Shown piece after piece: positions 8,872-25,537 of a DNA stretch of 64,000 nucleotides (position 1 is its first letter; each line of letters opens with the position of its first letter). The translations under genes were made by a program, and so were the position numbers. The DNA comes from Campylobacter pinnipediorum subsp. caledonicus (GTDB taxonomy: Bacteria > Campylobacterota > Campylobacteria > Campylobacterales > Campylobacteraceae), in the NCBI RefSeq assembly GCF_002022005.1, contig NZ_CP017258.1:1364001-1428000 (forward strand), in the 5' to 3' direction. Under the pieces are notes generated by a model. The model worked only from the letters and a program-made list of their open reading frames with translations, searched no databases and was not told where the DNA came from.

Positions 8872-9549
8872 TTATTTAAAATTATTTTTTGTTTTTAAAT
8901 TTAAAAAGTATAACAAAAATAAAATACCAAAACTAAAAACAAGCATGCACATAGAGTATATATTTGCTTTGTCATAATCAAGCATTTCAACTGATTCAAA
9001 TATCGCTATACTAGCAACCCTCGTCTCATCTCCTATACTTCCACCTATCATCAAAACAACCCCGAACTCTCCCATAGTATGAGCAAAACTTATAACCAAA
9101 GCTGTAAGCAAACTTGATTTTATATTTGGCAAAGCAACAAAACAAAGAGTTGCAAGCCTTCCTTTACCAAGAGAATAACTTGCTTCAAAAAGATTATTTT
9201 TTAAATTTGCAAAACCAGATTGAAGTGGTGAGAACATAAAAGGTAAGGAATAAATACAGCTGGCAACAACCAAACCATAAAAATTAAAAACCAAGCGAAT
9301 ATCAAAAGTATTTTCTATAAATTTTCCAAAAGTAGAATATGGAGATAAAAAAAGCAATAGATAAAATCCAAGCACACTAGGCGGCAATACCAAAGGAAGC
9401 GATACAAGAGATTCAAAAAATGGTTTAAATCTAAAATCAAATCTTGCAAAAAAATATGCCAAAGGTGTAACTAATATAAATAAAATAAAAGTAGTAATTA
9501 AAGAGAGTTTTAACGATACGTAAAAAGGGGAAAAATCTATACTAAACAT
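8872..9549 (-). CDS. modB: Molybdate ABC transporter permease
   Basis: 225-residue inner-membrane permease with about five membrane segments. The EAA loop region near residues 124-140 (SYSLGKGRLATLCFVALP) and SFAHTMGEFGVVLMIGG are diagnostic of ModB. In a complete system ModA binds molybdate in the periplasm and ModC drives transport. Neither modA nor modC is next to it: upstream is rpoC and downstream a peroxiredoxin. The partners must be elsewhere on the chromosome, or the gene is a leftover. A perfect inverted repeat lies just upstream of the start (9561-9589). Confidence 0.88.
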   Translation of the reverse strand: MFSIDFSPFYVSLKLSLITTFILFILVTPLAYFFARFDFRFKPFFESLVSLPLVLPPSVLGFYLLLFLSPYSTFGKFIENTFDIRLVFNFYGLVVASCIYSLPFMFSPLQSGFANLKNNLFEASYSLGKGRLATLCFVALPNIKSSLLTALVISFAHTMGEFGVVLMIGGSIGDETRVASIAIFESVEMLDYDKANIYSMCMLVFSFGILFLLYFLNLKTKNNFK

Positions 9550-9560
9550 AAACGATCCAA

Positions 9561-9589
9561 ATGTAAAATTATTTTTTTATATTTTACAT
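9561..9589 (-). promoter_or_regulatory. Inverted repeat upstream of modB, candidate operator
   Basis: ATGTAAAAT, an 11-base AT spacer, then ATTTTACAT: a perfect repeat with 9-base arms ending 11 bases before the modB ATG. Operators of the molybdate regulator ModE are also AT-rich inverted repeats at mod promoters, but I do not claim that this matches that consensus. It has no GC-rich stem and is not a terminator. Confidence 0.5.
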
Positions 9590-9610
9590 AATAGATAATA
9601 AATTGTGGTT

Positions 9611-9639
9611 TAAAAAGCCAACTCAAAAAAGAGTTGGCT
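9611..9639 (-). terminator. Rho-independent terminator of the rpoBC operon
   Basis: AGCCAACTC, six-base loop, GAGTTGGCT: a perfect 9-bp stem followed on the minus strand by TTTT. It lies 6 to 34 bases after the rpoC stop and ends the long minus-strand operon. Confidence 0.9.
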
Positions 9640-9644
9640 AAAAA

Positions 9645-18339
<8,695 letters not shown>

Positions 18340-18351
18340 CTAAATTTAAAA

Positions 18352-18373
18352 TAAGAGAGCAAAGGCTCTCTTA
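18352..18373 (-). terminator. Hairpin between rplL and rpoB, candidate attenuator
   Basis: TAAGAGAGC, loop of 4, GCTCTCTTA: a perfect 9-bp stem followed on the minus strand by TTTTAAATTT, a weak U tract. The position matches the E. coli rplL-rpoB attenuator, which lowers expression of RNA polymerase relative to L7/L12. Confidence 0.7.
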
Positions 18374-18397
18374 TGGGAATTTTCATAAATATTAAAA

Positions 18398-18769
18398 TTA
18401 TTTAAGCTCCACTTTAGCACCAGCTTCTTCAAGCTCTTTTTTAGCTGCTTCAGCTTCATCTTTACTAACACCTTCTTTAAGAACAGATGGAGTTGCTTCA
18501 ACTGCATCTTTAGCTTCTTTAAGACCAAGACCTGTAAGAGCTCTAACAACCTTAATAACGTTGATTTTCTTATCGCCAGAGTCAAGAAGAACAATATTAA
18601 ATTCTGTCTTCTCTTCAGCTGCTTCACCAGCAGCACCAGCAGCACCAGCAACCATAACAGGTGCAGCGCTAACGCCAAATTTTTCTTCAAATTCTTTAAC
18701 TAATTCACTAAGTTCTAAAACTGAAAGATTAGATATAAACTCTAATACATCTTCTTTAGTAATTGCCAT
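18398..18769 (-). CDS. rplL: 50S ribosomal protein L7/L12
   Basis: 123-residue acidic stalk protein that recruits translation GTPases. The dimerising N-terminal domain is followed by an Ala/Gly-rich hinge ([13 protein letters not shown]) and the C-terminal factor-binding domain with [13 protein letters not shown]-like sequence ([15 protein letters not shown]). The start has an AGGAG site. It lies 18 bases after rplJ in the same operon. Confidence 0.98.
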   Translation of the reverse strand: MAITKEDVLEFISNLSVLELSELVKEFEEKFGVSAAPVMVAGAAGAAGEAAEEKTEFNIVLLDSGDKKINVIKVVRALTGLGLKEAKDAVEATPSVLKEGVSKDEAEAAKKELEEAGAKVELK

Positions 18770-18787
18770 TATTTTTCTCCTAATTTT

Positions 18788-19273
18788 TTATACTGCTTGT
18801 TCTTTTTTTTCTTTAAGCGCATTTAATCCAATTGTGAAATTTTGAATTGGCGCATTCCAAACTTGCAAAAGCATTGCAATAAGTTCATCACGGCTAGGCA
18901 TTTTAGACAATGCTCTAACTTTATTTGCATCTGCAACTTCACCGTCTATATGTGCTAATTTGATTTTAAAAAGATCACTATTGTTTTCTTCAAATTTAGC
19001 AACAACTTTTGTAACAGATAACTGATCTTCGCCCCAAACATATATGTTTGTATCTTTAAGCTCAAGACCATCTTTATTAACATTATTTAATGCTATATTA
19101 GCAAGTGTATTTTTTACAACTTGAACTTTAACACCCTGCTCTCTAGCAGAATTTCTTAATACTTCAAGTTTTTTTACATTTAAACCACGATAATCACAAA
19201 CAACTATGGCTTGTGCTTCTTTAAATTCGTTTTCTAAACCTAATATAACTTCAGATTTTTTGCTACGTGTCAC
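18788..19273 (-). CDS. rplJ: 50S ribosomal protein L10
   Basis: 161 residues; binds 23S rRNA and holds the L7/L12 dimers. The N-terminal IVVCDYRGL and VVKNTLA segments are typical. The start codon is GTG at 19273 with AAAGGAG close upstream. In other bacteria L10 with L12 represses its own mRNA through the leader, and a structured leader is present here at 19274-19372. Confidence 0.97.
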   Translation of the reverse strand: MTRSKKSEVILGLENEFKEAQAIVVCDYRGLNVKKLEVLRNSAREQGVKVQVVKNTLANIALNNVNKDGLELKDTNIYVWGEDQLSVTKVVAKFEENNSDLFKIKLAHIDGEVADANKVRALSKMPSRDELIAMLLQVWNAPIQNFTIGLNALKEKKEQAV

Positions 19274-19372
19274 TTCTTCTCCTTTCCGACCAGCGATTTC
19301 AGTAGAGAGGGTCGAACAATTAAGCTTTTAAGCCTCTACTTTCTCTAATCTAAGATAAAAAATTGAATTATT
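19274..19372 (-). promoter_or_regulatory. L10 leader region (autoregulatory mRNA structure)
   Basis: About 100 bases between rplA and rplJ without coding sequence. AGTAGAG (19301-19307) pairs with CTCTACT (19334-19340), with further GG/CC pairs across a small bulge, giving a stem-loop just ahead of the rplJ ribosome site. L10 leaders that bind the L10-L12 complex occur at this position in many bacteria. Confidence 0.6.
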
Positions 19373-20074
19373 TTATTTTAAATCTATAACTTCTTGAGTA
19401 TCAAGAGTAACAGATGGACTCATTGTCAATGACAATTTAGCATTTTTAACATATCTACCTTTAGCAGCAGATGGCTTATGTTTATTAATAGCTTTAATAA
19501 ATGCTGTTGCATTATCAAGTATTTGCTCTTTAGTAAAGCTAACTTTGCCTATACCAGCATGTATATTTCCCTGCTTATCAACACGGAAATTTACCTGTCC
19601 GCCTTTTGCATTATTAATAGCTTGTGCAACATCCATAGTAACTGTGCCTGTTTTAGGATTAGGCATTAAACCTTTTGGTCCTAATAATCTACCAACTTTT
19701 CCAACAAGACCCATTAGATTTGGTGTAGCAATAAGAACATCAAAATTAATAACACCTTTTTGAATATCTTCTATCAAATCATCAGAACCTACTATATCTG
19801 CACCTGCATTTTTAGCCTCATCTGCTTTAGCATCTTTAGCTATAACAGCAACACGAACAGTTTTTCCTGTTCCGGCTGGTAAAATAACAGAACCTCTAAC
19901 CATTTGATCAGCATGTCTTGGATCAACATTTAATTTTAATGCAATCTCTACTGTTTCATCAAATTTAGCAGAAGCTAAATTTTTAACAGTTTCAACACCT
20001 TCAACTAAACTATATGTTTTAGTATTGTCAACTTTTTTTAATAATTCTTCAAATCTTTTAGTAGTTTTTCCCAT
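19373..20074 (-). CDS. rplA: 50S ribosomal protein L1
   Basis: About 233 residues; forms the mobile L1 stalk and binds 23S rRNA. The signature [15 protein letters not shown] is present near residues 125-140. I place the start at 20074 (MGKTTKRF), with GGAGA about 7 bases upstream; the frame continues upstream to 20119, which would add 15 unlikely residues. It lies between rplK and the rplJ leader. Confidence 0.97.
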   Translation of the reverse strand: MGKTTKRFEELLKKVDNTKTYSLVEGVETVKNLASAKFDETVEIALKLNVDPRHADQMVRGSVILPAGTGKTVRVAVIAKDAKADEAKNAGADIVGSDDLIEDIQKGVINFDVLIATPNLMGLVGKVGRLLGPKGLMPNPKTGTVTMDVAQAINNAKGGQVNFRVDKQGNIHAGIGKVSFTKEQILDNATAFIKAINKHKPSAAKGRYVKNAKLSLTMSPSVTLDTQEVIDLK

Positions 20075-20139
20075 AAAATATCTCCGCATTTTAAAGTGCT
20101 TCCGCCTACTGAAAATCAACCCGGCGGTTTAGGCTTTTA

Positions 20140-20565
20140 TCAATCTATAACTTCAACACCCATAGAACGAGCTGAACCAGCTATAATTTTAGCAGCTTGC
20201 TCTCTATCTTTTGTATTTAAGTCAGCTATTTTCTTCTCAACGATATCAAGAACTTGAGCTTTAGTTATCTTTGCAACTTTATTTTTTAAAGGATTATCTG
20301 TTCCTTTTGTAATACCAGCAGCTTTTTTAATAAGATCCGTTGCTGGTGGTTGCTTTGTAATAAATGTAAAACTTTTATCAGCATAAACTGTAATAACAAC
20401 TGGTATATTAAAACCAACCATATCTTTAGTCTTCTCATTAAAAGCTTTACAAAACTCCATTATATTAACACCTCTTTGTCCAAGAGCTGGACCTACAGGT
20501 GGGCTAGGATTTGCTTTAGTAGCAGCAATCTGTAATTTTATTTCGCCTATAACTTTTTTAGCCAT
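20140..20565 (-). CDS. rplK: 50S ribosomal protein L11
   Basis: 141 residues, the usual length. It binds the GTPase-associated region of 23S rRNA and is needed for RelA-type stringent signalling. [17 protein letters not shown] is the N-terminal signature and [10 protein letters not shown] the C-terminal one. It is 11 bases after nusG and translationally close to it. Confidence 0.98.
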   Translation of the reverse strand: MAKKVIGEIKLQIAATKANPSPPVGPALGQRGVNIMEFCKAFNEKTKDMVGFNIPVVITVYADKSFTFITKQPPATDLIKKAAGITKGTDNPLKNKVAKITKAQVLDIVEKKIADLNTKDREQAAKIIAGSARSMGVEVID

Positions 20566-20576
20566 AAACCTTCTCC

Positions 20577-21107
20577 TTAAATTATCTTCTCAACTTGTGA
20601 ATATAAAATATCAACCGGTGTGCTTCTTCCAAATATAGAAACATTTAAACGAAGTTTCCCATGTATCATATCATACTCTTCAACAACACCTATAAAATTT
20701 GCAAAAGGGCCTTCAGTTATACGAACATTTTCCCCTTCTTCAAAATAAATTTTTGGTTTAGGAGCTGCTCTTTTTTCAACTTTTTCTAAAATCGTATTTA
20801 TATCTTTTTCTGTTAAAGGTGTTGGTTTTTTTGATTCACCTATGAATCTTCCAACCTTAGGTAAAGACTGAATCTTATGCCACAAAGATGTATTTAAATC
20901 TAAATGAGCAAAAGCATATCCAGGATAAAGAGTTCTCTCGTTTATCTTTTGCTTTCCATTTTTAATTTCTATAACATCCTCAGTAGGAACTATAACTTCC
21001 TTAAGCTGATCTTCTATACCATGCTCTTTAACTAAATTTTCTATACCTCTTTTTACAGCCATTTCACTTCCAGCATATGTCTGAATAGCATACCATTTAT
21101 GAGCCAT
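20577..21107 (-). CDS. nusG: Transcription termination/antitermination factor NusG
   Basis: About 176 residues with an N-terminal NGN domain ([13 protein letters not shown]) and a C-terminal KOW domain ([14 protein letters not shown]). It binds RNA polymerase and couples it to Rho or the ribosome. The start at 21107 has AGGAG 8 bases upstream; an ATG three codons earlier is less likely. secE lies just upstream, as in most bacteria. Confidence 0.97.
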   Translation of the reverse strand: MAHKWYAIQTYAGSEMAVKRGIENLVKEHGIEDQLKEVIVPTEDVIEIKNGKQKINERTLYPGYAFAHLDLNTSLWHKIQSLPKVGRFIGESKKPTPLTEKDINTILEKVEKRAAPKPKIYFEEGENVRITEGPFANFIGVVEEYDMIHGKLRLNVSIFGRSTPVDILYSQVEKII

Positions 21108-21118
21108 TACAAACACTC

Positions 21119-21298
21119 CTATATCAAACTAGAAAGAGAAAAAGCCATTAAGGCATCGATTATTGCTAAAAAAAGTGATACCACAGTTACAACAATAAAA
21201 ACAGTAATAAAAGCATTTCTAATTTGCTCTTTTGTTGGGAATATAACCTTCAAAATCTCAGCTTTAGAAAGCTTTATATAATTTATTATTTTTTCCAT
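21119..21298 (-). CDS. secE: Preprotein translocase subunit SecE
   Basis: 59 residues with one C-terminal membrane helix, the short form of SecE. EILKVIFPTKEQIRNAF is the conserved amphipathic region before the helix. The start at 21298 has AAGG about 6 bases upstream; an upstream ATG at 21325 would run into the tRNA-Trp gene and is rejected. Confidence 0.95.
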   Translation of the reverse strand: MEKIINYIKLSKAEILKVIFPTKEQIRNAFITVFIVVTVVSLFLAIIDALMAFSLSSLI

Positions 21299-21314
21299 AT
21301 TATACCTTAACTTA

Positions 21315-21390
21315 TGGCAGGGCAAGAGGGATTCGAACCCCCAACCATTGGATTTGGAATCCAGCGCTCTACCGTTGGAGCTATTGCCCT
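21315..21390 (-). tRNA. tRNA-Trp (CCA anticodon)
   Basis: Cloverleaf with a 7-bp acceptor stem AGGGCAA/TTGCCCT, T-loop GGTTCGAATCC, and loop TTCCAAA giving anticodon CCA. The 3' CCA is encoded. The outermost pair of the anticodon stem is a C-A mismatch. It lies between rpmG and secE in the same operon. Confidence 0.97.
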
Positions 21391-21402
21391 AACAGAATTA
21401 TA

Positions 21403-21561
21403 TTAACTCTTTAGCTTAACTTCTTTATGAACAGTATGCTTTTTAAGTCTCGGACAATATTTTTTTAATTCTAACTTCTCTGTCATAGTCTTACTATTTT
21501 TAGTTGTGCTGTAGTTTATATCTCCACTTTCAACACATTTTAAACCTACTTTAATTCTCAT
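21403..21561 (-). CDS. rpmG: 50S ribosomal protein L33
   Basis: 52 residues ([17 protein letters not shown] to EVKLKS). YSTTKNSK and [10 protein letters not shown] are the L33 signatures. Two of the four zinc-ribbon cysteines remain (Cys9 and Cys36), so this is a C-minus type protein. AAGGA lies 6 bases before the ATG. It is located between tuf and tRNA-Trp. Confidence 0.95.
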   Translation of the reverse strand: MRIKVGLKCVESGDINYSTTKNSKTMTEKLELKKYCPRLKKHTVHKEVKLKS

Positions 21562-21618
21562 AAAAAATCCTTAAAAAATTATGAGTGAAATAAAATATTC
21601 CACTCATATATAATATTA

Positions 21619-22818
21619 TTATGCTAGTATTTTTGAAACAACACCAGAACCAACAGTTCTACCACCCTCACGAATAGCAAAACGTGTTCCCTCTTCAAGT
21701 GCGATCGGAGCTATAAGTTCAACACTAATTTTTAAGTTATCGCCAGGCATAACCATTTCAGTTCCTTCAGGAAGTGTAATAGAACCTGTAACGTCTGTTG
21801 TTCTTACATAAAATTGAGGTCTATAGTTGTTAAAGAATGGAGTGTGTCTTCCGCCTTCTTCTTTAGTTAGGATATAAACTTCGCCTTCGAATTTTGTATG
21901 AGGAGTTATAGATTTTGGCTTACATAAAACCATACCACGCTCAACATCTTCTTTTTTTGTTCCTCTTAATAATACACCAACGTTATCGCCAGCTTCACCT
22001 TGATCCATCTCTTTTCTAAACATCTCAACACCTGTAACAGTTGTTGTTTGAGTGTCTCTAATACCAACGATTTCAATAGTGTCACCAACTTTAACAACAC
22101 CTTTTTCTATTCTACCTGTAACAACTGTACCACGACCAGAAATAGAGAATACGTCCTCTATAGGCATAAGTAGATCTTTATCTGTATCACGAACTGGATT
22201 TGGAATATAACTATCAACTGCAGCCATTAATTCCATAACTTTAGCTGACCATTCTCCCTCGGTGCCATTTTTTGCTTCTTCTAAAGCTTTTAAAGCAGAA
22301 CCTGAAACTATTGGAGTATCATCACCAGGGAAACTATATTCATTTAGAAGTTCACGGATTTCCATTTCAACTAATTCAAGAAGTTCAGCATCATCAACCA
22401 TATCAGCTTTATTCATAAATACAACTATATATGGAACACCAACTTGGCGTGAAAGAAGAATGTGCTCTCTAGTTTGTGGCATAGGGCCATCAGCTGCAGA
22501 AACAACCAAAATAGCGCCATCCATTTGAGCAGCACCAGTAATCATATTTTTAACGTAGTCAGCGTGACCTGGACAGTCAACGTGAGCATAGTGACGATTT
22601 TCTGTTTCATACTCAATGTGAGAAGTAGCGATAGTTATACCACGCTCTTTTTCTTCTGGAGCGTTATCTATATTATCATAATCCTTAAGCTCAGCAAGAC
22701 CTTTTCTTGAAAGAACAGCAGAAATAGCAGCTGTCAAAGTAGTTTTACCATGGTCAACGTGACCTATAGTACCAATATTTACATGTGGCTTGTTACGTGA
22801 AAATTTTTCTTTAGCCAT
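21619..22818 (-). CDS. tuf: Elongation factor Tu
   Basis: 399 residues. GTPase motifs [17 protein letters not shown] and NKADMVDD are intact, and the C-terminus [10 protein letters not shown] is typical. It carries aminoacyl-tRNA to the ribosome. The start at 22818 has GGAGG about 6 bases upstream; an earlier ATG four codons up is less likely. It sits behind four tRNA genes, as tufB does in E. coli. Confidence 0.99.
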   Translation of the reverse strand: MAKEKFSRNKPHVNIGTIGHVDHGKTTLTAAISAVLSRKGLAELKDYDNIDNAPEEKERGITIATSHIEYETENRHYAHVDCPGHADYVKNMITGAAQMDGAILVVSAADGPMPQTREHILLSRQVGVPYIVVFMNKADMVDDAELLELVEMEIRELLNEYSFPGDDTPIVSGSALKALEEAKNGTEGEWSAKVMELMAAVDSYIPNPVRDTDKDLLMPIEDVFSISGRGTVVTGRIEKGVVKVGDTIEIVGIRDTQTTTVTGVEMFRKEMDQGEAGDNVGVLLRGTKKEDVERGMVLCKPKSITPHTKFEGEVYILTKEEGGRHTPFFNNYRPQFYVRTTDVTGSITLPEGTEMVMPGDNLKISVELIAPIALEEGTRFAIREGGRTVGSGVVSKILA

Positions 22819-22891
22819 CTTGTCCTCCATTATAATTATGTGACTTTTAAAACTAATAATTTGTATATTTTAAACCATATCGTATAAACCG

Positions 22892-22966
<75 letters not shown>

Positions 22967-23090
22967 GTTAAAACTCTTGGCAGAGACGACATAAAAAAAT
23001 ACAAATTAAACCAAAAAACTTATATAGGATAAAACTGAATTGCAGATAAAAAATACCTTACAGCTCCCAGTTAATATCCAAGTTTATCTT

Positions 23091-23167
23091 TGGAGCGGGA
23101 AACGGGACTCGAACCCGCGACCCTCAGCTTGGAAGGCTGATGCTCTAGCCAACTGAGCTACTCCCGC
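23091..23167 (-). tRNA. tRNA-Gly (TCC anticodon)
   Basis: Acceptor stem GCGGGAG with its 3' partner TTCCCGC (G-T wobbles allowed), encoded CCA, loop CTTCCAA giving anticodon TCC. A 124-base spacer without genes separates it from tRNA-Thr(GGT). Confidence 0.96.
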
Positions 23168-23175
23168 AAATAGCA

Positions 23176-23260
<85 letters not shown>

Positions 23261-23318
23261 CTATTAAAATTATGCTTTGTATTCTGGTCAAACACTGTTA
23301 TTTTCTATTAAAAATAAA

Positions 23319-23394
23319 TGGAGCTGGTGAACGGAATCGAACCGCCGACCTACTGCTTACAAGGCAGTAGCTCTACCATCTGAGCTACACCAGC
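23319..23394 (-). tRNA. tRNA-Thr (TGT anticodon)
   Basis: Acceptor stem GCTGGTG/CACCAGC, encoded CCA, loop CTTGTAA giving anticodon TGT. First gene of the operon, immediately behind the promoter at 23411-23439. Confidence 0.97.
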
Positions 23395-23410
23395 TTGTTT
23401 TGAAAAGTGA

Positions 23411-23439
23411 ATTATAGCTCAAAAAAAAATAAATGTCAA
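23411..23439 (-). promoter_or_regulatory. Sigma70 promoter of the tRNA-tuf-rpoBC operon
   Basis: On the minus strand: TTGACA, exactly 17 bases, TATAAT. Both hexamers are perfect consensus. Campylobacter promoters usually lack a conserved -35, so this one should be strong. The predicted start is about 10 bases before tRNA-Thr(TGT). Confidence 0.9.
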
Positions 23440-23542
23440 GAGTTATTTTATTTTTTTATTTAAAATAATATATTTTTTAACCGTATTTTAAATCTTAGAA
23501 CCCTATAATACAACAAATTTAATAAAAACATGTGAGGAAATA

Positions 23543-23779
23543 ATGAAATTTTTACCATGGATTATAATAATAATACTTGCTTATATAGTATATTACCTAA
23601 GTACAAAATATGAAAGAAAAATAAAAATGCTTGAAAAATTAATAGACCAAAATAAAAACAACATAGCAGAAAATAAAGATTTAATAGAAAAAAATAGACT
23701 ACTAATAGAAAAAAATAAACATAGTATAGAAACAAATAAACAAAATATTACTAAAATAGATATAGATATAGAGGATTAA
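23543..23779 (+). CDS. Small membrane-anchored coiled-coil protein
   Basis: 78 residues, not a family I recognise. Residues 4-19 form one hydrophobic helix (PWIIIIILAYIVYYLS), and the rest is a charged helix in strict heptads. From residue 34 on, Ile occupies position a (34, 41, 48, 55, 62, 69) and Asn position d (37, 44, 51, 58, 65), with Ile again at 72. Ile-a/Asn-d layers are known from the stalks of trimeric autotransporter adhesins, where the Asn side chains hold an anion in a three-stranded core. The soluble part probably forms a trimer. GAGGAAATA precedes the ATG. Its stop overlaps the convergent LapG-like gene by 4 bases. The coding DNA shows 21-base imperfect repeats. Confidence 0.75.
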   Translation: MKFLPWIIIIILAYIVYYLSTKYERKIKMLEKLIDQNKNNIAENKDLIEKNRLLIEKNKHSIETNKQNITKIDIDIED

Positions 23780-24399
23780 TTCTTCCAGAATTTTTCTTTG
23801 GTTTGTTTTTGTAATAGTTGCTCGTAGCTTTTTATTCTAATATTGATTGGCTCTAGTTGTTTGCCATGATTTTTAAATTTAAAATATTTTCCATTCATCA
23901 AACAATACATTGGTTTTAGATCGTATCTTTTAGAAATTGGTAAAATTCTAAAGCTAAGATTATCAAGAATAACTGGCTCTTCTCCATCTTTTTTCCACAA
24001 AGCCAAAACCATATGATAACCACCTATCATTTTTTCCTCAACAACCAGAAGACAACTACTATTTTTAACACCAAGATCTTTAAGACTATCTTGTTTACTT
24101 ATAGCATACTCTTCACAATCGCCACCACCAATTCTTAAAAACTCACTCCTTGTACTCCAAGTATCAATGTTTTTATTATAAAAATCATCATAACGTGGCA
24201 TTATTGTATTTATATAAGAATTTACAAGCTCTAATTTTCTATCAAAAGTTTCATTTTTTGTTTTATTCATAAACTGAGCATAATGATTTAAAATATTTTT
24301 GCAAAGAGTATTAGAACCACAAAGTGACAAAATTTTATCACTTAATTCATAAGAGTTAGCATAGATAAAAGTAAAAAATAAAAATAGGAACTTAATCAT
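23776..24399 (-). CDS. LapG-type transglutaminase-like cysteine protease (copy 1)
   Basis: 207 residues with an N-terminal signal peptide (about 1-16), so periplasmic. The catalytic triad of the bacterial transglutaminase-like family is visible: Cys95 in GGGDCEEYA, His129 in GGYHMVLA and Asp146 in VILDNLS. In Pseudomonas LapG cleaves the N-terminus of a large adhesin to free it from the outer membrane, unless LapD holds it. This is the last gene of the type I secretion operon and overlaps the regulator gene by 4 bases. A second copy lies at 31081-31746. The second copy next to LapD is more likely the canonical one. Confidence 0.85.
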   Translation of the reverse strand: MIKFLFLFFTFIYANSYELSDKILSLCGSNTLCKNILNHYAQFMNKTKNETFDRKLELVNSYINTIMPRYDDFYNKNIDTWSTRSEFLRIGGGDCEEYAISKQDSLKDLGVKNSSCLLVVEEKMIGGYHMVLALWKKDGEEPVILDNLSFRILPISKRYDLKPMYCLMNGKYFKFKNHGKQLEPINIRIKSYEQLLQKQTKEKFWKN

Positions 24400-25016
24400 T
24401 TTTTTTTCATTAACAAGACAAGGCCAATACGATCTTTTACACCCATTTTATTATAAATAGATGTAACATGAGCTTTTACAGTTCTTAATGTTATATCTGT
24501 CTTTTCCGATATTTCTTTATTGCTTAGCCCCTGTTGAACAAACTCGGCTATTTGAATTTCTCTATCTGTAAGTTCTTTTAATAAATGAGTATTTACTATG
24601 TGAACATCATTTATATTATCAACGATTTCACCTATCATTTGTTGTATAAATTCAGGATACAACCAAACTTTTTTATCACTTATGGTTTCCACAGCATCTA
24701 CAAAATGTACTTCTTTCATATGTGAGTTTGCATATCCCTTAATACCATAAGATAAAAGAGTCTTGCCTTTATTGAATTTTGGCTCATTTGAAAGAGCAAT
24801 AATTTTTATATCTTGATTGTTTTCAATTATATTTTTAATAAAATCATTAGAATTATCCAATGAATCCAAATCAATACAAAATATAGCATCTTTATTAAGT
24901 TTTATTTGCTTTGCAAATTCATTAATATTAGTCAAAATCACAGTATCTTGCGAAATATTATAACTCATCCATAAATTATAAAGCGAATTGCTTTTTGTAA
25001 ATAAAACAACTTTCAT
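24396..25016 (-). CDS. LuxR-family response-regulator-like transcription factor
   Basis: 206 residues. The C-terminal 65 residues are a clear LuxR/NarL helix-turn-helix (LTDREIQIAEFVQQGLSNKE to the GVKDR region). The N-terminal receiver-like domain is degenerate: an Asp in FCIDLDS could be the phosphoacceptor, but the acidic pocket near the N-terminus is missing. No partner kinase is present in the window. It lies in the Lap-type secretion operon and may control that operon or the adhesin. Confidence 0.85.
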   Translation of the reverse strand: MKVVLFTKSNSLYNLWMSYNISQDTVILTNINEFAKQIKLNKDAIFCIDLDSLDNSNDFIKNIIENNQDIKIIALSNEPKFNKGKTLLSYGIKGYANSHMKEVHFVDAVETISDKKVWLYPEFIQQMIGEIVDNINDVHIVNTHLLKELTDREIQIAEFVQQGLSNKEISEKTDITLRTVKAHVTSIYNKMGVKDRIGLVLLMKKK

Positions 25017-25017
25017 A

Positions 25018-25527
25018 CTATAATCTCCCTATATTTTTTATTTGATTGTCATAAACCAAATCCCCATTAATATATAAAAACACACTTTTATCACAAGGAT
25101 TTAAAAATTTATATTTTATAGTATAAAGAAATTCTTTTACACTAAAAAAATCATTGTCAACATTAACGTTGATATCTATGCTTTTATCTGTTATAGAATA
25201 CCTATAAGGTGATTTTAGATTTAAACTTTTCATATCAAATTCAAGTTTATCGTGATTTTCATCATAACCTTTTAAAATCAACTTAAGCAAATAAACTCTA
25301 TCTTTAAAATCATCAAGTTTAACTTCATCTCTAAACAAAAAAATTTCAACGTATCTATCTAAAAATTCAGAAATTTCTTTTTCACAATCTTTAAAAACTA
25401 ATTTTTCTATATCAGAATTTATTATATCACAAACATTATTGCTCTTTAATATTAATAAATTATAATCATTATTAGCAATCAAGCTATAATCATTAAAATT
25501 TTTATCATAATAAGCAATATTATTCAT
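25018..25527 (-). CDS. Uncharacterised protein of the secretion operon
   Basis: 169 residues, no signal peptide or membrane segment. The sequence alternates acidic (KLVFKDCEKEISEFLDRY) and beta-rich segments (RYSITDKSIDINVNV) and I recognise no family. It starts 10 bases after the HlyD-type gene and ends 1 base before the regulator gene, so it belongs to the operon. It could be a cytoplasmic accessory factor for the exported adhesin. Confidence 0.6.
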   Translation of the reverse strand: MNNIAYYDKNFNDYSLIANNDYNLLILKSNNVCDIINSDIEKLVFKDCEKEISEFLDRYVEIFLFRDEVKLDDFKDRVYLLKLILKGYDENHDKLEFDMKSLNLKSPYRYSITDKSIDINVNVDNDFFSVKEFLYTIKYKFLNPCDKSVFLYINGDLVYDNQIKNIGRL

Positions 25528-25537
25528 AATACACCAT

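Noticed and set aside
18346-18690. Leu/Lys-rich open frame over rplL
   Set aside because: Same strand but another frame of rplL; low-complexity repeat of Ala/Glu codons read out of frame.
22967-23090. Possible extra tRNA between tRNA-Gly and tRNA-Thr(GGT)
   Set aside because: No T-loop, acceptor pairing or CCA is visible in the spacer.
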